From Oscillospiraceae bacterium (GTDB lineage Bacteria; Bacillota; Clostridia; Oscillospirales; Oscillospiraceae): a stretch of 64,000 nucleotides of DNA. Both the position numbers and the translations under genes were made by a program. Position 1 is the stretch's first letter, and the number at the start of each line of letters is the position of its first letter. Under the pieces are notes generated by a model, which had not been told where the DNA came from, made no database searches, and saw only the letters and a program-made list of their open reading frames with translations. Location of the stretch: assembly GCA_017416245.1 (NCBI GenBank), contig JAFQCX010000018.1, forward strand, positions 1 to 64,000, written 5' to 3'. Shown here piece by piece: positions 1 to 8,294 of the stretch.

Positions 1-777
1 AGATCCGCTTTTCGTATAGTTAGACACCACAAGGTTGGCATTTTCAAAGGTCACCGTAGCATCGGCTATTCCAGAAATTATGGCTGGACTTGTGCCGGTA
101 CCGGCAGAGGTAACCGACAGCTTACAGTTACCTTCTGAGGTGAAGGTGGTTCCGCCAGCCATCGCTAATTTTAATGTACTTGCGTAGCCGGTTTGGATCG
201 TACAGTTTGCAGAACCGTCTTCCTTCGGGGTGCCGGCAATAATCACCTTTAGCGCACCTTCACCGGAGAGGATCAATGCTCCCGGGTTTTTCACGCCGGC
301 AAGGTAAGTTTTACCAGACGTATTGTGAGAATAGATATCGGCGTCTTTCAACGTCAATTCTGCAACCGTCTTGGTGTTATCCAGCTTGATGTTCCATTTA
401 TCGGGCACTTGAGTCGGATCGTTCGCATCAATGGTAACATCTTTAATATCCTTGCCAGTTTCATCTGTTGTTGCATAGTAAATCTGGCCAGGGGTTGCAG
501 TCCAGGGAATAGACCAGCCTGTGGTCTTACTGGTTTCTTGGTTTGCGTTACCATTACCGTAATACATCGTAAGGGTAACATCTTCAGTAGCTGTTACCTC
601 TGTGGATGTATCACCCGCAGGGTCTTCTGTTCCTGATGTTTCTGTTTCCGTTTCGGGAACTTCTGTTACAGGAACATCCGTTTCAGGTGTTTCTCCTTCT
701 GTTGCCAATACGGTGGCGGGCAGTAAGCTCAGCACCATACACAGCGCCAGAAGAAGACCTAAAATTCGTCTTTTCAT
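1..777 (-). CDS. Secreted surface protein, N-terminal part (runs off the left edge)
   Basis: The frame opens at an ATG at 777 and stays open to base 1 (259 codons), so only the N-terminus is present. Residues 1-25 form a textbook signal peptide: MKRR, a hydrophobic run, then a cleavage site near VLA-T. A linker rich in Thr, Glu and Pro (about residues 26-65) follows, as in Gram-positive surface proteins. The rest is rich in Gly, Thr and Asn with beta-type periodicity and resembles the beta-helix or carbohydrate-binding repeats of large clostridial surface proteins. An AAAGGAG ribosome site precedes the start. It is probably exported and displayed on the cell. The ligand cannot be told, and any C-terminal anchor lies outside the window. 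Confidence 0.75.
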   Translation of the reverse strand, partial: MKRRILGLLLALCMVLSLLPATVLATEGETPETDVPVTEVPETETETSGTEDPAGDTSTEVTATEDVTLTMYYGNGNANQETSKTTGWSIPWTATPGQIYYATTDETGKDIKDVTIDANDPTQVPDKWNIKLDNTKTVAELTLKDADIYSHNTSGKTYLAGVKNPGALILSGEGALKVIIAGTPKEDGSANCTIQTGYASTLKLAMAGGTTFTSEGNCKLSVTSAGTGTSPAIISGIADATVTFENANLVVSNYTKSGS

Positions 778-1385
778 AGTGTTCTCCTTTTCAATAGTTT
801 TTGGGGTCTTTGCTTTTCACTTCACTTTTTTCTCGGTCTCTTGTCTTGCATCAACTCCTTAATATATATTTATATGTGAAATATGTTTTTCGCCATTTTT
901 ACCTGCCCTTGCCGGGCTCCCTTTACTGCCTTCACCGGGGGATTGCCACGGGCCTGCGGCCCTCGCAATGACCAATGTAGGGGCCGGCGTCCTCGACTTC
1001 GCTTGGAATGACAACGGAGGGGTAAAGGGTATATGGCTACATCAAATATTATACTCCTATGATTTCCATATTGCAAGGTCGTTTTTGTAACATTTTACAA
1101 CTTTGTGCAAGATGTCAAAATACAATATGTGAATTCTGCACATTGCCCAAAATAACACCTTTTGTCTACTTGTTATGTCTACCAATCGTATAAATATATT
1201 GAATATTTGAATGTATTTTTGTTAGAGGGCATTTGCGGACCGTCGAGGACGCCGGTCCGCAAATGACACCTCATCCGGCCTTGCTTACGCTCGGCCACCT
1301 TCCCCTCAAGGGGAAGGCTTTGCGGACGGCCAATGGCCGCCCCTACATTATTAAATTCTGCCGCCCTACATTTTTAAATTCCCTC
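778..1385. repeat. Gene-free spacer with GC-rich dispersed repeats
   Basis: No credible gene is seen. Bases 780-900 hold the AT-rich upstream region of the surface-protein gene. Bases 940-972 form a palindromic repeat of the type GGATTGCCAC...CTCGCAATGAC, which recurs near 2024-2061 and inverted at 60478-60510. Bases 1235-1260 are a hairpin with GCGGACC/GGTCCGC arms around GTCGAGGACGCC; that module recurs at 1980-2003 and 60521-60543. Bases 1268-1350 hold another GC-rich module with self-complementary segments. These look like non-coding chromosomal repeats. Confidence 0.7.
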
Positions 1386-1414
1386 TTGCTTTTTTTTGAA
1401 AGGTGTTGTATACT
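1386..1414 (+). promoter_or_regulatory. Promoter of tRNA-Leu(CAA)
   Basis: TTGCTT at 1386-1391 and TATACT at 1409-1414 are separated by 17 bp. Transcription would start near 1421. That is just upstream of a 13-base tRNA-Leu 5' fragment (1427-1439), not of the complete tRNA, which begins at 1587. Confidence 0.7.
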
Positions 1415-1426
1415 ATGCAGGTGCCT

Positions 1427-1551
1427 GCCGGTGTGATGGGGAACGAGGGGAGCGCCGCCTGTGGTGGAAGGAGCGACCCGAGCGAGTGGCAGCGGTCGAC
1501 AGATGAGGACGGCTTTTAAAAGCCAACGAAGATGTCGGGCACCGCAACAGG
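1427..1551 (+). repeat. tRNA-Leu-embedded structured element, copy A, with tRNA 5' fragment
   Basis: Bases 1427-1439 repeat the first 13 bases of the tRNA-Leu at 1587; the direct repeat is 16 bp counting upstream bases (1424-1439 and 1584-1599). A 113-bp element follows (1439-1551), starting GGGAACGAGGGGAGCG and ending CACCGCAACAGG. It has a hairpin CCGCC-TGT-GGTGG at 1455-1467, a CGACC...GGTCG stem and a GGCTTTTAAAAGCC palindrome. Related copies lie at 1849-1961 and, inverted, at 58156-58270. The first hairpin keeps its pairing although the bases differ between copies. It lies between the promoter and the tRNA, so it should be in the pre-tRNA leader. Confidence 0.7.
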
Positions 1552-1586
1552 AAAAGCCCTATGACAACAGCATCCGCAACACACCT

Positions 1587-1673
1587 GCCGGTGTGATGGA
1601 ATTGGTAGACGTAGTGGACTCAAAATCCACCGATGGCGACATCGTGCCGGTTCGAGTCCGGCCACCGGCACCA
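1587..1673 (+). tRNA. tRNA-Leu (anticodon CAA)
   Basis: The acceptor strands GCCGGTG and CACCGGC pair perfectly. The anticodon loop reads CTCAAAA, giving CAA. A long variable arm, the TTCGAGTCC T-loop region and an encoded CCA are all present, as expected for a class II tRNA-Leu. Confidence 0.95.
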
Positions 1674-1715
1674 ATAAATGCCATGGAGAATGATACATTC
1701 TCCATGGCATTTATT
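1673..1715 (+). terminator. Terminator after tRNA-Leu(CAA)
   Basis: A 20-bp perfect inverted repeat with a 3-base ATA loop begins at the last base of the tRNA (1673-1692 pairs with 1696-1715). It is followed by a T-rich stretch. Confidence 0.75.
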
Positions 1716-2141
1716 CTTTGTTGAAAACGGACTCGAACCCATCTAAATGCAAGTATCCGGTGGACACTTGCTGCCACCAGTTCAAAAACTGGTGGCTACA
1801 ATAATTTTTGCCCGTCCCACGCAAGGGCAAAAATGCAAATCGAGTCCGGGGAGCGAGGGGAGCGCTGCCTGTGGCAGATGCTGCGACCCGAGCGAGTGGC
1901 AGCGGTCGCCAAAATCGAGGAAAAGCGAAAGCCCGAAGATTTTGTCGGACACCGCAACAGGACACCGGCATAAGTACTTGCGGACCGTCGAGGACGCCGG
2001 TCCCTACATTTGGCATCCTTGGGAGATTGCCACGTCGCCGCAAGCGGCTCCTCGCAATGACAGGGGGGTGATGACAGGGATTGCCACGCCCGCGCGGGGC
2101 TTTTTCTTGCATTTTTTGTCATCTGCCCGTATAATGGCTGC
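1716..2141. other. Gene-free spacer with repeats
   Basis: No supported gene is seen. It holds tRNA 3'-end-like sequence interrupted by element copy B (1849-1961), the GGACCGTCGAGGACGCCGG module (1980-2003) and two palindromic GATTGCCAC...CGCAATGAC repeats (2024-2061 and just after). Short open frames here overlap repeats on both strands and lack ribosome sites. Confidence 0.6.
1841..1970 (+). repeat. tRNA-Leu-embedded structured element, copy B, inside a tRNA 3' fragment
   Basis: CGAGTCCGG (1841-1849) matches the T-arm of the tRNA-Leu at 1587, and ACACCGGCA (1962-1970) matches its 3' acceptor. Between them lies a 113-bp element (1849-1961) that begins GGAGCGAGGGGAGCG and ends CACCGCAACAGG like copy A. 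Its first hairpin is CTGCC-TGT-GGCAG, a compensated version of copy A's CCGCC/GGTGG. The variable internal hairpin is CAAAATC...GATTTTG instead of GGCTTTTAAAAGCC. The element has therefore inserted into tRNA-derived sequence here too, at the 3' end rather than the 5' end. Confidence 0.7.
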
Positions 2142-2155
2142 AAGAGGTGAAGAGA

Positions 2156-2749
2156 ATGGATATTCTATTCCATAATGCGGATTTTGCGGTGTGCATCAAG
2201 CCCGTGGGGTTGGACTCGGAACGAGATATACCTGCTGCCCTGCAACAGCTTTTGGGCGGGGAGTTTTTTACCTTGCACCGTTTGGACAAGAATGTGGGCG
2301 GCGTGATGGTTTACGCCCGCAACAAGGCCTCCGCCGCTGCCCTCTCCAAAGCCATCGCCCAGGGGGATATGGTGAAGGAATATTTGGCGCTGGTGCACGG
2401 TACGCCCCCTGCCGAGGGTGACTGGGAGGATTGGCTATTTAAGGACAGCCGGAAGAACAAGGTGTTCGTGGTGAAACGGCAGCGAAACGGTGTGAAAGCC
2501 GCGCGGCTGACCTATCGGCTATTGCGGGGCGGTGAACAAAGTCTGGTGCGGATCCGGCTCTACACCGGCAGAAGTCATCAGATTCGGGTGCAGTTTGCCA
2601 GCCGGGGTTTCCCGCTGGTGGGCGACCACAAGTATGGCAGTCGCGACAGCGCTACCGCGCCGAAATTATTCTCCGCGTCCATCGCATTTCCATACAAGGG
2701 GCAGACGGTGCGCTACGAGGCTCTGCCCGACTGGGAGGAATGCTTATGA
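2156..2749 (+). CDS. RluA-family pseudouridine synthase
   Basis: The product, about 197 aa, is predicted to isomerise specific uridines in rRNA or tRNA to pseudouridine. The catalytic-aspartate motif is seen as HRLDKNVGGVMVYARN (usual form HRLDKDTSG). Later signatures include GRSHQIRVQFA and VGDHKYG. It is shorter than RluC/D enzymes and lacks an S4 domain, matching single-domain RluA members. The ATG at 2156 is preferred because AGAGGTG lies six bases upstream; a GTG at 2147 sits inside that site. It overlaps the next gene by 4 bp (ATGA), so the two are co-translated. The target nucleotide cannot be inferred. Confidence 0.88.
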   Translation: MDILFHNADFAVCIKPVGLDSERDIPAALQQLLGGEFFTLHRLDKNVGGVMVYARNKASAAALSKAIAQGDMVKEYLALVHGTPPAEGDWEDWLFKDSRKNKVFVVKRQRNGVKAARLTYRLLRGGEQSLVRIRLYTGRSHQIRVQFASRGFPLVGDHKYGSRDSATAPKLFSASIAFPYKGQTVRYEALPDWEECL

Positions 2750-3615
2750 ACAAAGCAAAAGGCGCTATGCTATCGGCTATGGTGATCTTCGGCACGGTGG
2801 GCATTTTTGTAAGGTACATTGGGTTACCGTCCGCCACGGTCGCCTGCTTTCGGGGCATTTTGGGCGCTGTGGTTCTGCTGGCGGTTATGGGGCTCACAGG
2901 AAAGAAGCTCTGCCTTCAGAGCATTGGCAGGAATCTGCCGCTGCTGATCCTGTCCGGCGCAGCCATCGGCGGAAACTGGATCGCGTTATTTGAAGCTTAT
3001 CGGTACACCTCCGTGGCGGTGGCTACGGTTTGCTACTATCTGGCGCCTATGTTTCTGGTGCTGGCCTCTCCCCTGCTGGGTGAACGGCTCACAGGAAAAA
3101 AACTGGCGCTGTCCGGGGTGGCGCTGATGGGTATGGTGTTTGTATCCGGCGTACTAAAGGGCGGTGTGACCGGCTTTCGGGGCATTGCGCTGGGGGTGAT
3201 CGCGGCAGCGCTGTACGCCTCGGTGATGTTTATGAACAAAAAGCTGGGAGATATCTCCGCTTATGACAAAACCGTGGTGCAGCTATCGGCAGCCGCGGCG
3301 GTGATCCTCCCCTACTGTCTGCTCACAGGCGGCTTTGCTATGGAGCAGGTCAGCTTGCGGGGGTATATCCTGCTGGGCGTTGTGGGCATTGTGCACACCG
3401 GCTTGGCTTACTGGCTGTATTTTGGAGCGCTGGGACAGCTGCCTTCTCAAAAGGTGGCAATTTTCAGCTATCTGGATCCGGTGGTGGCGATTCTGCTCTC
3501 GGCGCTGTGGCTGAGAGAGCCCCTGGGCTGGCAGGAATTTACCGGCGCAGCGCTGATTTTGGGCAGCGCTCTGTGCAGCGAGCTGACAGGCAAAAAAGTT
3601 GTGAAAAAGGGTTGA
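2746..3615 (+). CDS. EamA/DMT-family membrane transporter
   Basis: The 289-aa protein is almost entirely hydrophobic, with about ten membrane segments in two related halves, the usual DMT (EamA) layout. Typical features are the N-terminal GTVGIFVRY segment and, in the second half, the conserved region near YLDPVVAILLSALWLRE. Members export amino acids or other metabolites, but the substrate cannot be deduced. Start ATG 2746 follows GGAGGA and overlaps the upstream pseudouridine synthase by 4 bp. The stop codon overlaps the -35 box of the downstream tRNA-Thr promoter. Confidence 0.85.
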   Translation: MNKAKGAMLSAMVIFGTVGIFVRYIGLPSATVACFRGILGAVVLLAVMGLTGKKLCLQSIGRNLPLLILSGAAIGGNWIALFEAYRYTSVAVATVCYYLAPMFLVLASPLLGERLTGKKLALSGVALMGMVFVSGVLKGGVTGFRGIALGVIAAALYASVMFMNKKLGDISAYDKTVVQLSAAAAVILPYCLLTGGFAMEQVSLRGYILLGVVGIVHTGLAYWLYFGALGQLPSQKVAIFSYLDPVVAILLSALWLREPLGWQEFTGAALILGSALCSELTGKKVVKKG

Positions 3616-3640
3616 CAATTCTATAACGGTGGGTTATAAT
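3612..3640 (+). promoter_or_regulatory. Promoter of tRNA-Thr
   Basis: TTGACA at 3612-3617 and TATAAT at 3635-3640 with a 17-bp spacer make a perfect consensus promoter 20 bp before the tRNA. The -35 overlaps the stop codon of the transporter gene. Confidence 0.85.
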
Positions 3641-3659
3641 AGCAAAGCTGTGTGAAAAT

Positions 3660-3733
<74 letters not shown>

Positions 3734-3735
<2 letters not shown>

Positions 3736-3770
3736 AAAAAAATCCGTTCTCATAAGGGAACGGATTTTTT
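3734..3770. terminator. Terminator after tRNA-Thr, shared with the convergent araC gene
   Basis: ATCCGTTC and GAACGGAT arms flank a short loop, with A-runs on the left and T-runs on the right. Nearly the same sequence recurs at 10515-10548. Confidence 0.8.
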
Positions 3771-3799
3771 GTTTTGCACACGCCACAGACAGGCGGTTT

Positions 3800-4624
3800 C
3801 TACCCTCGGGAAAGCCTCCTTCTGTATGCGCCTGCACTTTCATTTTGGAAGCTTTTAAACACCCGGCAAAAGCTTTTGGAGTCGGCAAACCCCGTTTCCT
3901 GGGCAATTTTTTCGATGGAATCATTGGTTTCAATCAACAGCATACAGGCAATTTCTATCCGATGCCGATTGAGCGTGTTGTGGAAGGTCTCGCCGGTAAT
4001 GGCCTTAAAAAGCTTGCAAAAATTGCTTTTGCTATAACCGCAGGACGCACTGATCTCTTCAATATTCAAAGGCTCACAATAGTTGTTGTAGATTTTTTTC
4101 AAAGCTTGGTCGATATTTGCAATATCGACCATTTTTTTATTTTGGACGTGGTCTGTTTCTGCATTGGCGGTCATTCGCAAAAGCAGGGCGCTGATCTTAT
4201 ATAAATTGCCTTTAATAGAAAGGTCTTTATAAGGGGCATTTGACTGCTGGGTAGAAACGGTTTCTTCCAGCAGAGCAGCAAGGGCGGCATAGGCCGCAGA
4301 ACCATCCTTTTTATAAAGCCGGCAGCCTGCATCCGGCTGGGCAAAGGCATTAAAAAACTCACCGAGAAGGGCATAGCCCACCTCGATCGTCAGCATCTCT
4401 CCCGGCTCTGTATTTGCGGGAATTTCATGGGCAGCCATAGGTGCGACGATGGCAAAATCCCCTTCTTTTAAGGTGTGCCGCCGGTTTTCGCAAACGATGC
4501 TGTACTCGCCCTTCAGACAGTAGCTGAGCTCCAACTCGGGATGCCGATGAATTTCAAAGGCAGAAGCTTTTCCTGCAGAAATATAGAAAGGGTTGCTACC
4601 AACCAGCAATTTTTGGTAAAGCAT
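3800..4624 (-). CDS. AraC-family transcriptional regulator
   Basis: A 274-aa one-component regulator. The N-terminal half is a cupin-like sensor (EIHRHPELELSYCLKGEY, then a GDFAIVAPMAAHEIP segment). The C-terminal half carries the two AraC helix-turn-helix motifs: IEEISASCGYSKSNFCKLFK and IEKIAQETGFADSKSFCRVFK. ATG at 4624 is chosen because AGAGGTGA lies upstream and the cupin domain begins there. The gene is divergent from the TIM-barrel/aminotransferase operon, with a 153-bp shared intergenic region, so it likely controls that operon in response to a sugar. Confidence 0.9.
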   Translation of the reverse strand: MLYQKLLVGSNPFYISAGKASAFEIHRHPELELSYCLKGEYSIVCENRRHTLKEGDFAIVAPMAAHEIPANTEPGEMLTIEVGYALLGEFFNAFAQPDAGCRLYKKDGSAAYAALAALLEETVSTQQSNAPYKDLSIKGNLYKISALLLRMTANAETDHVQNKKMVDIANIDQALKKIYNNYCEPLNIEEISASCGYSKSNFCKLFKAITGETFHNTLNRHRIEIACMLLIETNDSIEKIAQETGFADSKSFCRVFKSFQNESAGAYRRRLSRG

Positions 4625-4777
4625 AGATATCACCTCTGAAAAAAGTATAAACCATAAGGGAACGTTACGCAATAGGATTTGTGAATTTTTGCGAATTTTC
4701 AAAGAATATTCGGTATGTACTCTGCCAAGGCAGTATGCTACTATAAAGTCATAGAAAGCAAGAAAGGGGCGGTTTTT

Positions 4778-5527
4778 ATGAAAAATATCGGTGCACAGCT
4801 GTATACTGTGCGAGATTTGCTGAAAACAGAGGATCAAATCCGCAATACCTTCGCAGAGCTCAAAGCAATCGGCTACGATTGTGTTCAGCTTTACGGTTCG
4901 GTTGCATTTGCAGAATCCTGCGCAAAAATTGCGAAAGAAACAGGTCTTGCCGTGGTAGGCATATTGTCCGATTTGCCAAGCTGCGAGAAAGAGGAAGAAG
5001 CCTTGTTCCGGCTGTGCAGAGCCTATCAGATCCGGGATATCGGCATCAGCTCAACTTCTCAAGACTGCCAGGATCCGGAAGCCTACATAAACAGAGTCAA
5101 CGCATTTGCCAAAAAGGTGAAACGGGCAGATTTTACCTTTTCCTACCACAACCACGGCCACGAGTTTATAAGACTTGAAACCGGAGAAATTCCCATGGAA
5201 ACCTTTGTGGCGGGCTTCAGCCCCAATGTGGACTTTATGCCGGATACCTACTGGCTGCATGACGGCGGCTGCGACATTCGATACTTTTTAGAAAGGATCG
5301 GAAGCCGGGTAAGGATTCTGCATTTGAAGGATCTTGCCCGTACTGAAAAGGGACATACCTTTGCCGAGGTGGGTAGCGGAAATCTGTATTTTGAGGGAAT
5401 TTTGAAAACCGCGCTGGATTGCGGAATAGAGGAATTTGTTGTGGAACAGGACTCCTGCCCGGGAAATCCCATTGGCAGCTTAAGAAAAAGTTATAATTAC
5501 ATAAAAAAATTACTTGAGGAGGTATAA
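4778..5527 (+). CDS. Sugar phosphate isomerase/epimerase-like TIM-barrel protein
   Basis: A 249-aa xylose-isomerase-like TIM barrel (AP_endonuc_2 fold). Family features are the opening IGAQLYTVRD, metal-ligand candidates in SYHNHGHEF, NVDFMPDTYWL and ILHLKDL, and the closing EEFVVEQD. Members include inosose dehydratases, hydroxypyruvate isomerases and 3-keto-sugar isomerases; no one activity can be assigned. It is the first gene of an operon and is followed after 4 bp by a DegT aminotransferase. Start ATG 4778 is preceded by AAAGGGG. Probably cytoplasmic. Confidence 0.82.
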   Translation: MKNIGAQLYTVRDLLKTEDQIRNTFAELKAIGYDCVQLYGSVAFAESCAKIAKETGLAVVGILSDLPSCEKEEEALFRLCRAYQIRDIGISSTSQDCQDPEAYINRVNAFAKKVKRADFTFSYHNHGHEFIRLETGEIPMETFVAGFSPNVDFMPDTYWLHDGGCDIRYFLERIGSRVRILHLKDLARTEKGHTFAEVGSGNLYFEGILKTALDCGIEEFVVEQDSCPGNPIGSLRKSYNYIKKLLEEV

Positions 5528-5531
5528 TGCT

Positions 5532-6704
5532 ATGTATAGAATTGGCGCAGAAGAAATTGAAGAATTGAAAAAGGTTATAGAGGCAGGCGATCTGTTTAAG
5601 ATCAACGGCGGCTTGCAGGAATCCGGAAAGGTAGAGCAGAAGCTGAAGGATACGTTTGCTTGCCGGCATTCTATTTTTATGACCAGTGGCCATGCCGCGC
5701 TGGTATCGGCGCTGATTGCCATGGGTATCGGCCCCGGTGATGAAGTGATCGTACCTGCCTATACCTACATTTCCACCGCTATGGCAGTTGTAGCGGCAGG
5801 CGCAATGCCGGTAATTGCAGAGGTGGACGATACCCTCACGATCTCTCCGGAGGATATCAAGACCAAAATTACCAAAAATACCAAGGCCATTATGCCTGTG
5901 CATATTCAGGGCTTCCCCTGTAATATGGACGCCATTATGGAGATCGCCAAGACCCATAACCTGTTCGTTTTGGAGGATGCCTGCCAGGCAGACGGCGGCA
6001 GCTTCAAGGGCAAGCGGCTGGGCACCATCGGCGATGCAGGCACCTTGAGCTTTAACTTCTTCAAAATCATTTCTTCCGGCGAGGGCGGCGCATTGCTGAC
6101 TGATAACCGGCAGATTTTTGAACGGGCGCTGATTTATCAGGACAGCAGCGCGGTGGCCTTTTTTGGCAACCAGCTGGAGGGCTTCACAGAAGAGGGTTTC
6201 TGCGGCAATGAATACCGTTCCAACGAGCTGTGCGCCGCTGTGATGAACGTACAGCTGGACCGTCTGGACGGCATCCTGGCCGATCTGCGAAAGAACAAAA
6301 AGTATCTGATGGACGCGCTGGCAGATGTGGCTGAATTTATCCCCTCCAACGATATCCTGGGCGATTGCGGCACCACGCTGGCCATCCGGTTTGAATCGGA
6401 AGAAAAGGCAAGAGCCTTTGCCACCGCAGAGGGCGTAAGAGGTATCCTGCCCATTGACACAGGCAAGCACATATACAAGCACTGGACACCCATTATGGAA
6501 AAGCGCGGCGCGTTCCATCCTTTGATGGATCCGTTCAAGATGGAAGCAAACAAAGACATCGTACCGGATTATCGGGCAGATATGTGTCCTGCAACCCTGG
6601 AGCGTCTTGCCAAGGTGGTTTACATTTCCGTCAGTCCCAATGTAAGCAAGGAGAAATGGGATCAAAGAATTGAAGCCATCAAAAAGGCGCTTGCCACCAT
6701 TTAA
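5532..6704 (+). CDS. DegT/DnrJ/EryC1/StrS-family PLP aminotransferase
   Basis: A 390-aa PLP-dependent aminotransferase of the sugar-aminotransferase family. It carries the TSGHAALVSAL cofactor-binding region, the GDEVIVPAYTY segment, the DACQADGG aspartate region and the Schiff-base lysine in FFKIISSGEGG. Enzymes of this family transfer an amino group from Glu or Gln to a keto-sugar or keto-inositol. With an isomerase-like protein upstream, a phosphatase downstream and an oxidoreductase nearby, an amino-sugar or aminocyclitol step is a reasonable inference. ATG 5532 is used; the ribosome site GGAGG overlaps the end of the previous gene. Confidence 0.87.
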   Translation: MYRIGAEEIEELKKVIEAGDLFKINGGLQESGKVEQKLKDTFACRHSIFMTSGHAALVSALIAMGIGPGDEVIVPAYTYISTAMAVVAAGAMPVIAEVDDTLTISPEDIKTKITKNTKAIMPVHIQGFPCNMDAIMEIAKTHNLFVLEDACQADGGSFKGKRLGTIGDAGTLSFNFFKIISSGEGGALLTDNRQIFERALIYQDSSAVAFFGNQLEGFTEEGFCGNEYRSNELCAAVMNVQLDRLDGILADLRKNKKYLMDALADVAEFIPSNDILGDCGTTLAIRFESEEKARAFATAEGVRGILPIDTGKHIYKHWTPIMEKRGAFHPLMDPFKMEANKDIVPDYRADMCPATLERLAKVVYISVSPNVSKEKWDQRIEAIKKALATI

Positions 6705-6714
6705 GAGGTGTAGT

Positions 6715-7521
6715 ATGCGATATATCATTGACCACGATTTTCATATGCATTCGTCCTTGTCCCTTTGTTCCGGCGATCCGGGGCAAACCCCCGAGGCGAT
6801 GCTAAAGTATGCAGAAGAACATAATTTAAAAGCGATCTGCATTACCGACCATTATTGGGATGAACTGGTTCCCTGCAACACGGCGGTAAATAGGTGGTAT
6901 GAACGGCAGAATCACGCTCACGTAACCCAGATTTTGCCCCTTCCCCAGCCGGAAAACGTAAAACTTTTATTCGGCTGTGAGGCGGATCTGGACAGCGACG
7001 ATGTGATCGGTATTTCAAAGGAAAGATTTGACGCTTTTGATTTTATCGTGCTTTCCACGACCCATTTGCACCATATGTCCGGCCCCCGGTGGGAAAATTT
7101 GAGCAACGCGGGCGTGGCGGAAAAATGGGTGGAACGATTTGACGCGGTTTTGAATGCTGATCTGCCCTTCGGCAAGGTGGGCATTGCCCATCCAACCTGC
7201 AGATTGATCAATATGCACTCCCGAAAAGACTTTTTGGAGATTCTCTCCCTGATTCCCCAGAGCGAACTGGAGCGCCTTTTCACAAAAGCCGCCAAGGTGG
7301 GGTTGGGCATCGAAATCAACGCATCCACCATGCAATTTGAAGAAAGCGAAACCGATACCATTTTGCGGATGTATCGAATTGCAAAGGACTGCGGCTGTAA
7401 ATTCTACCTGGGCAGCGATGCCCATACAAGAGAGGATATGAAAAAACTGTTCCCGTTTTTTGATCGGGCCATTGATCTGCTTGACCTGCAGGAAAGCGAC
7501 AAGTTCATCATAAAGGCATAA
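6715..7521 (+). CDS. PHP-domain phosphoesterase
   Basis: A 268-aa protein with PHP metal-binding motifs: DHDFHMHSSLS at the N-terminus, ITDHYWDE, the GCEADLD segment and the C-terminal GSDAH. It resembles histidinol-phosphatase and other small-molecule phosphoesterases, which use a trinuclear metal centre. In this operon it likely dephosphorylates a sugar or cyclitol intermediate; the substrate is inferred only by context. ATG 6715 follows AAGAGGTG, 10 bases after the stop of the aminotransferase. Confidence 0.85.
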   Translation: MRYIIDHDFHMHSSLSLCSGDPGQTPEAMLKYAEEHNLKAICITDHYWDELVPCNTAVNRWYERQNHAHVTQILPLPQPENVKLLFGCEADLDSDDVIGISKERFDAFDFIVLSTTHLHHMSGPRWENLSNAGVAEKWVERFDAVLNADLPFGKVGIAHPTCRLINMHSRKDFLEILSLIPQSELERLFTKAAKVGLGIEINASTMQFEESETDTILRMYRIAKDCGCKFYLGSDAHTREDMKKLFPFFDRAIDLLDLQESDKFIIKA

Positions 7522-7547
7522 AATATAACTATGAAAAAGGAAATCCT

Positions 7548-8234
7548 ATGAATATTCGAATTTTGCAATTGTTGGAGGGCGCGCAGAAAGCCACCGGGCT
7601 TACGGTGATTATTGATGTGTTTCGGGCGTTTTCGGTGGAGGCATCCCTGATGGCCTGCGGCGTGGAAAAAATCATTCCCGTAGCTGATATCGATCTGGCC
7701 TATGCCTATAAGGCAGAGGACCCCTCTGTGGTGCTGGTAGGCGAACGGGGCGGAAGAATCTGCGAAGGCTTTGACTATGGCAATTCCCCCTCCCAGCTGG
7801 AAGGGGCTGACCTGAAAGGGAAGACCGTTGTGCATACCACCAGCGCAGGCACACAGGGGCTTTTCGGCGCAAAAAATGCCGCTGAGATCTTGGGTGTAAG
7901 CCTTTTAAATGCAAAAGCCACCGCCAAATACATTGCCGCAAGCGGTTATACGGATGTATCCCTGGTGTGCATGGGCCTCGCGGGAATAGAGAATACAGAA
8001 GAAGACTTGCTTTGCGCTGAGTATATCAAAGCGCTTCTGGAAAATAAGCCTTACCCCCTGGAAGAAAAAATCAAAGATTTACAATTCACCTCGGGGGCAA
8101 AATTCTTTGATCCTGCCCAGCAGGAGATTTTCCCTGAAAAGGATTTTCATATCTGCACACAGGTGAATCGGTATGATTTCGTCCTGAAACTGGTCAACCC
8201 CCATCAAAGCATTCCATACATTGCAAAAGGGTAA
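7548..8234 (+). CDS. 2-phosphosulfolactate phosphatase (ComB) family protein
   Basis: A 228-aa ComB-fold protein. Family motifs are clear: TVIIDVFRAFS (usual IDVLRATT), VGERGG followed by GFDYGNSP, and HTTSAGTQG. ComB removes phosphate from 2-phosphosulfolactate in coenzyme M synthesis, but many bacterial relatives lie in unrelated contexts and their substrates are unknown. The changes RAFS for RATT and TTSAGT for TTNGT suggest a different ligand. It is the last gene of the four-gene operon, which ends at a hairpin at 8261. Confidence 0.8.
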   Translation: MNIRILQLLEGAQKATGLTVIIDVFRAFSVEASLMACGVEKIIPVADIDLAYAYKAEDPSVVLVGERGGRICEGFDYGNSPSQLEGADLKGKTVVHTTSAGTQGLFGAKNAAEILGVSLLNAKATAKYIAASGYTDVSLVCMGLAGIENTEEDLLCAEYIKALLENKPYPLEEKIKDLQFTSGAKFFDPAQQEIFPEKDFHICTQVNRYDFVLKLVNPHQSIPYIAKG

Positions 8235-8260
8235 TAACAGCACACCGCTCTACACATAAA

Positions 8261-8285
8261 AAGCGAGGGGATCTTCCCCTCGCTT
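8261..8285. terminator. Bidirectional terminator
   Basis: AAGCGAGGGGA and TCCCCTCGCTT form an 11-bp stem between two convergent genes. The better U-tract is on the minus strand. Confidence 0.75.
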
Positions 8286-8294
8286 ATGTTTTGC

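Noticed and set aside
1461..2143. Short open frames around tRNA-Leu(CAA) as small genes
   Set aside because: They overlap the tRNA, repeats or each other on both strands, lack ribosome sites and show no protein-like composition.
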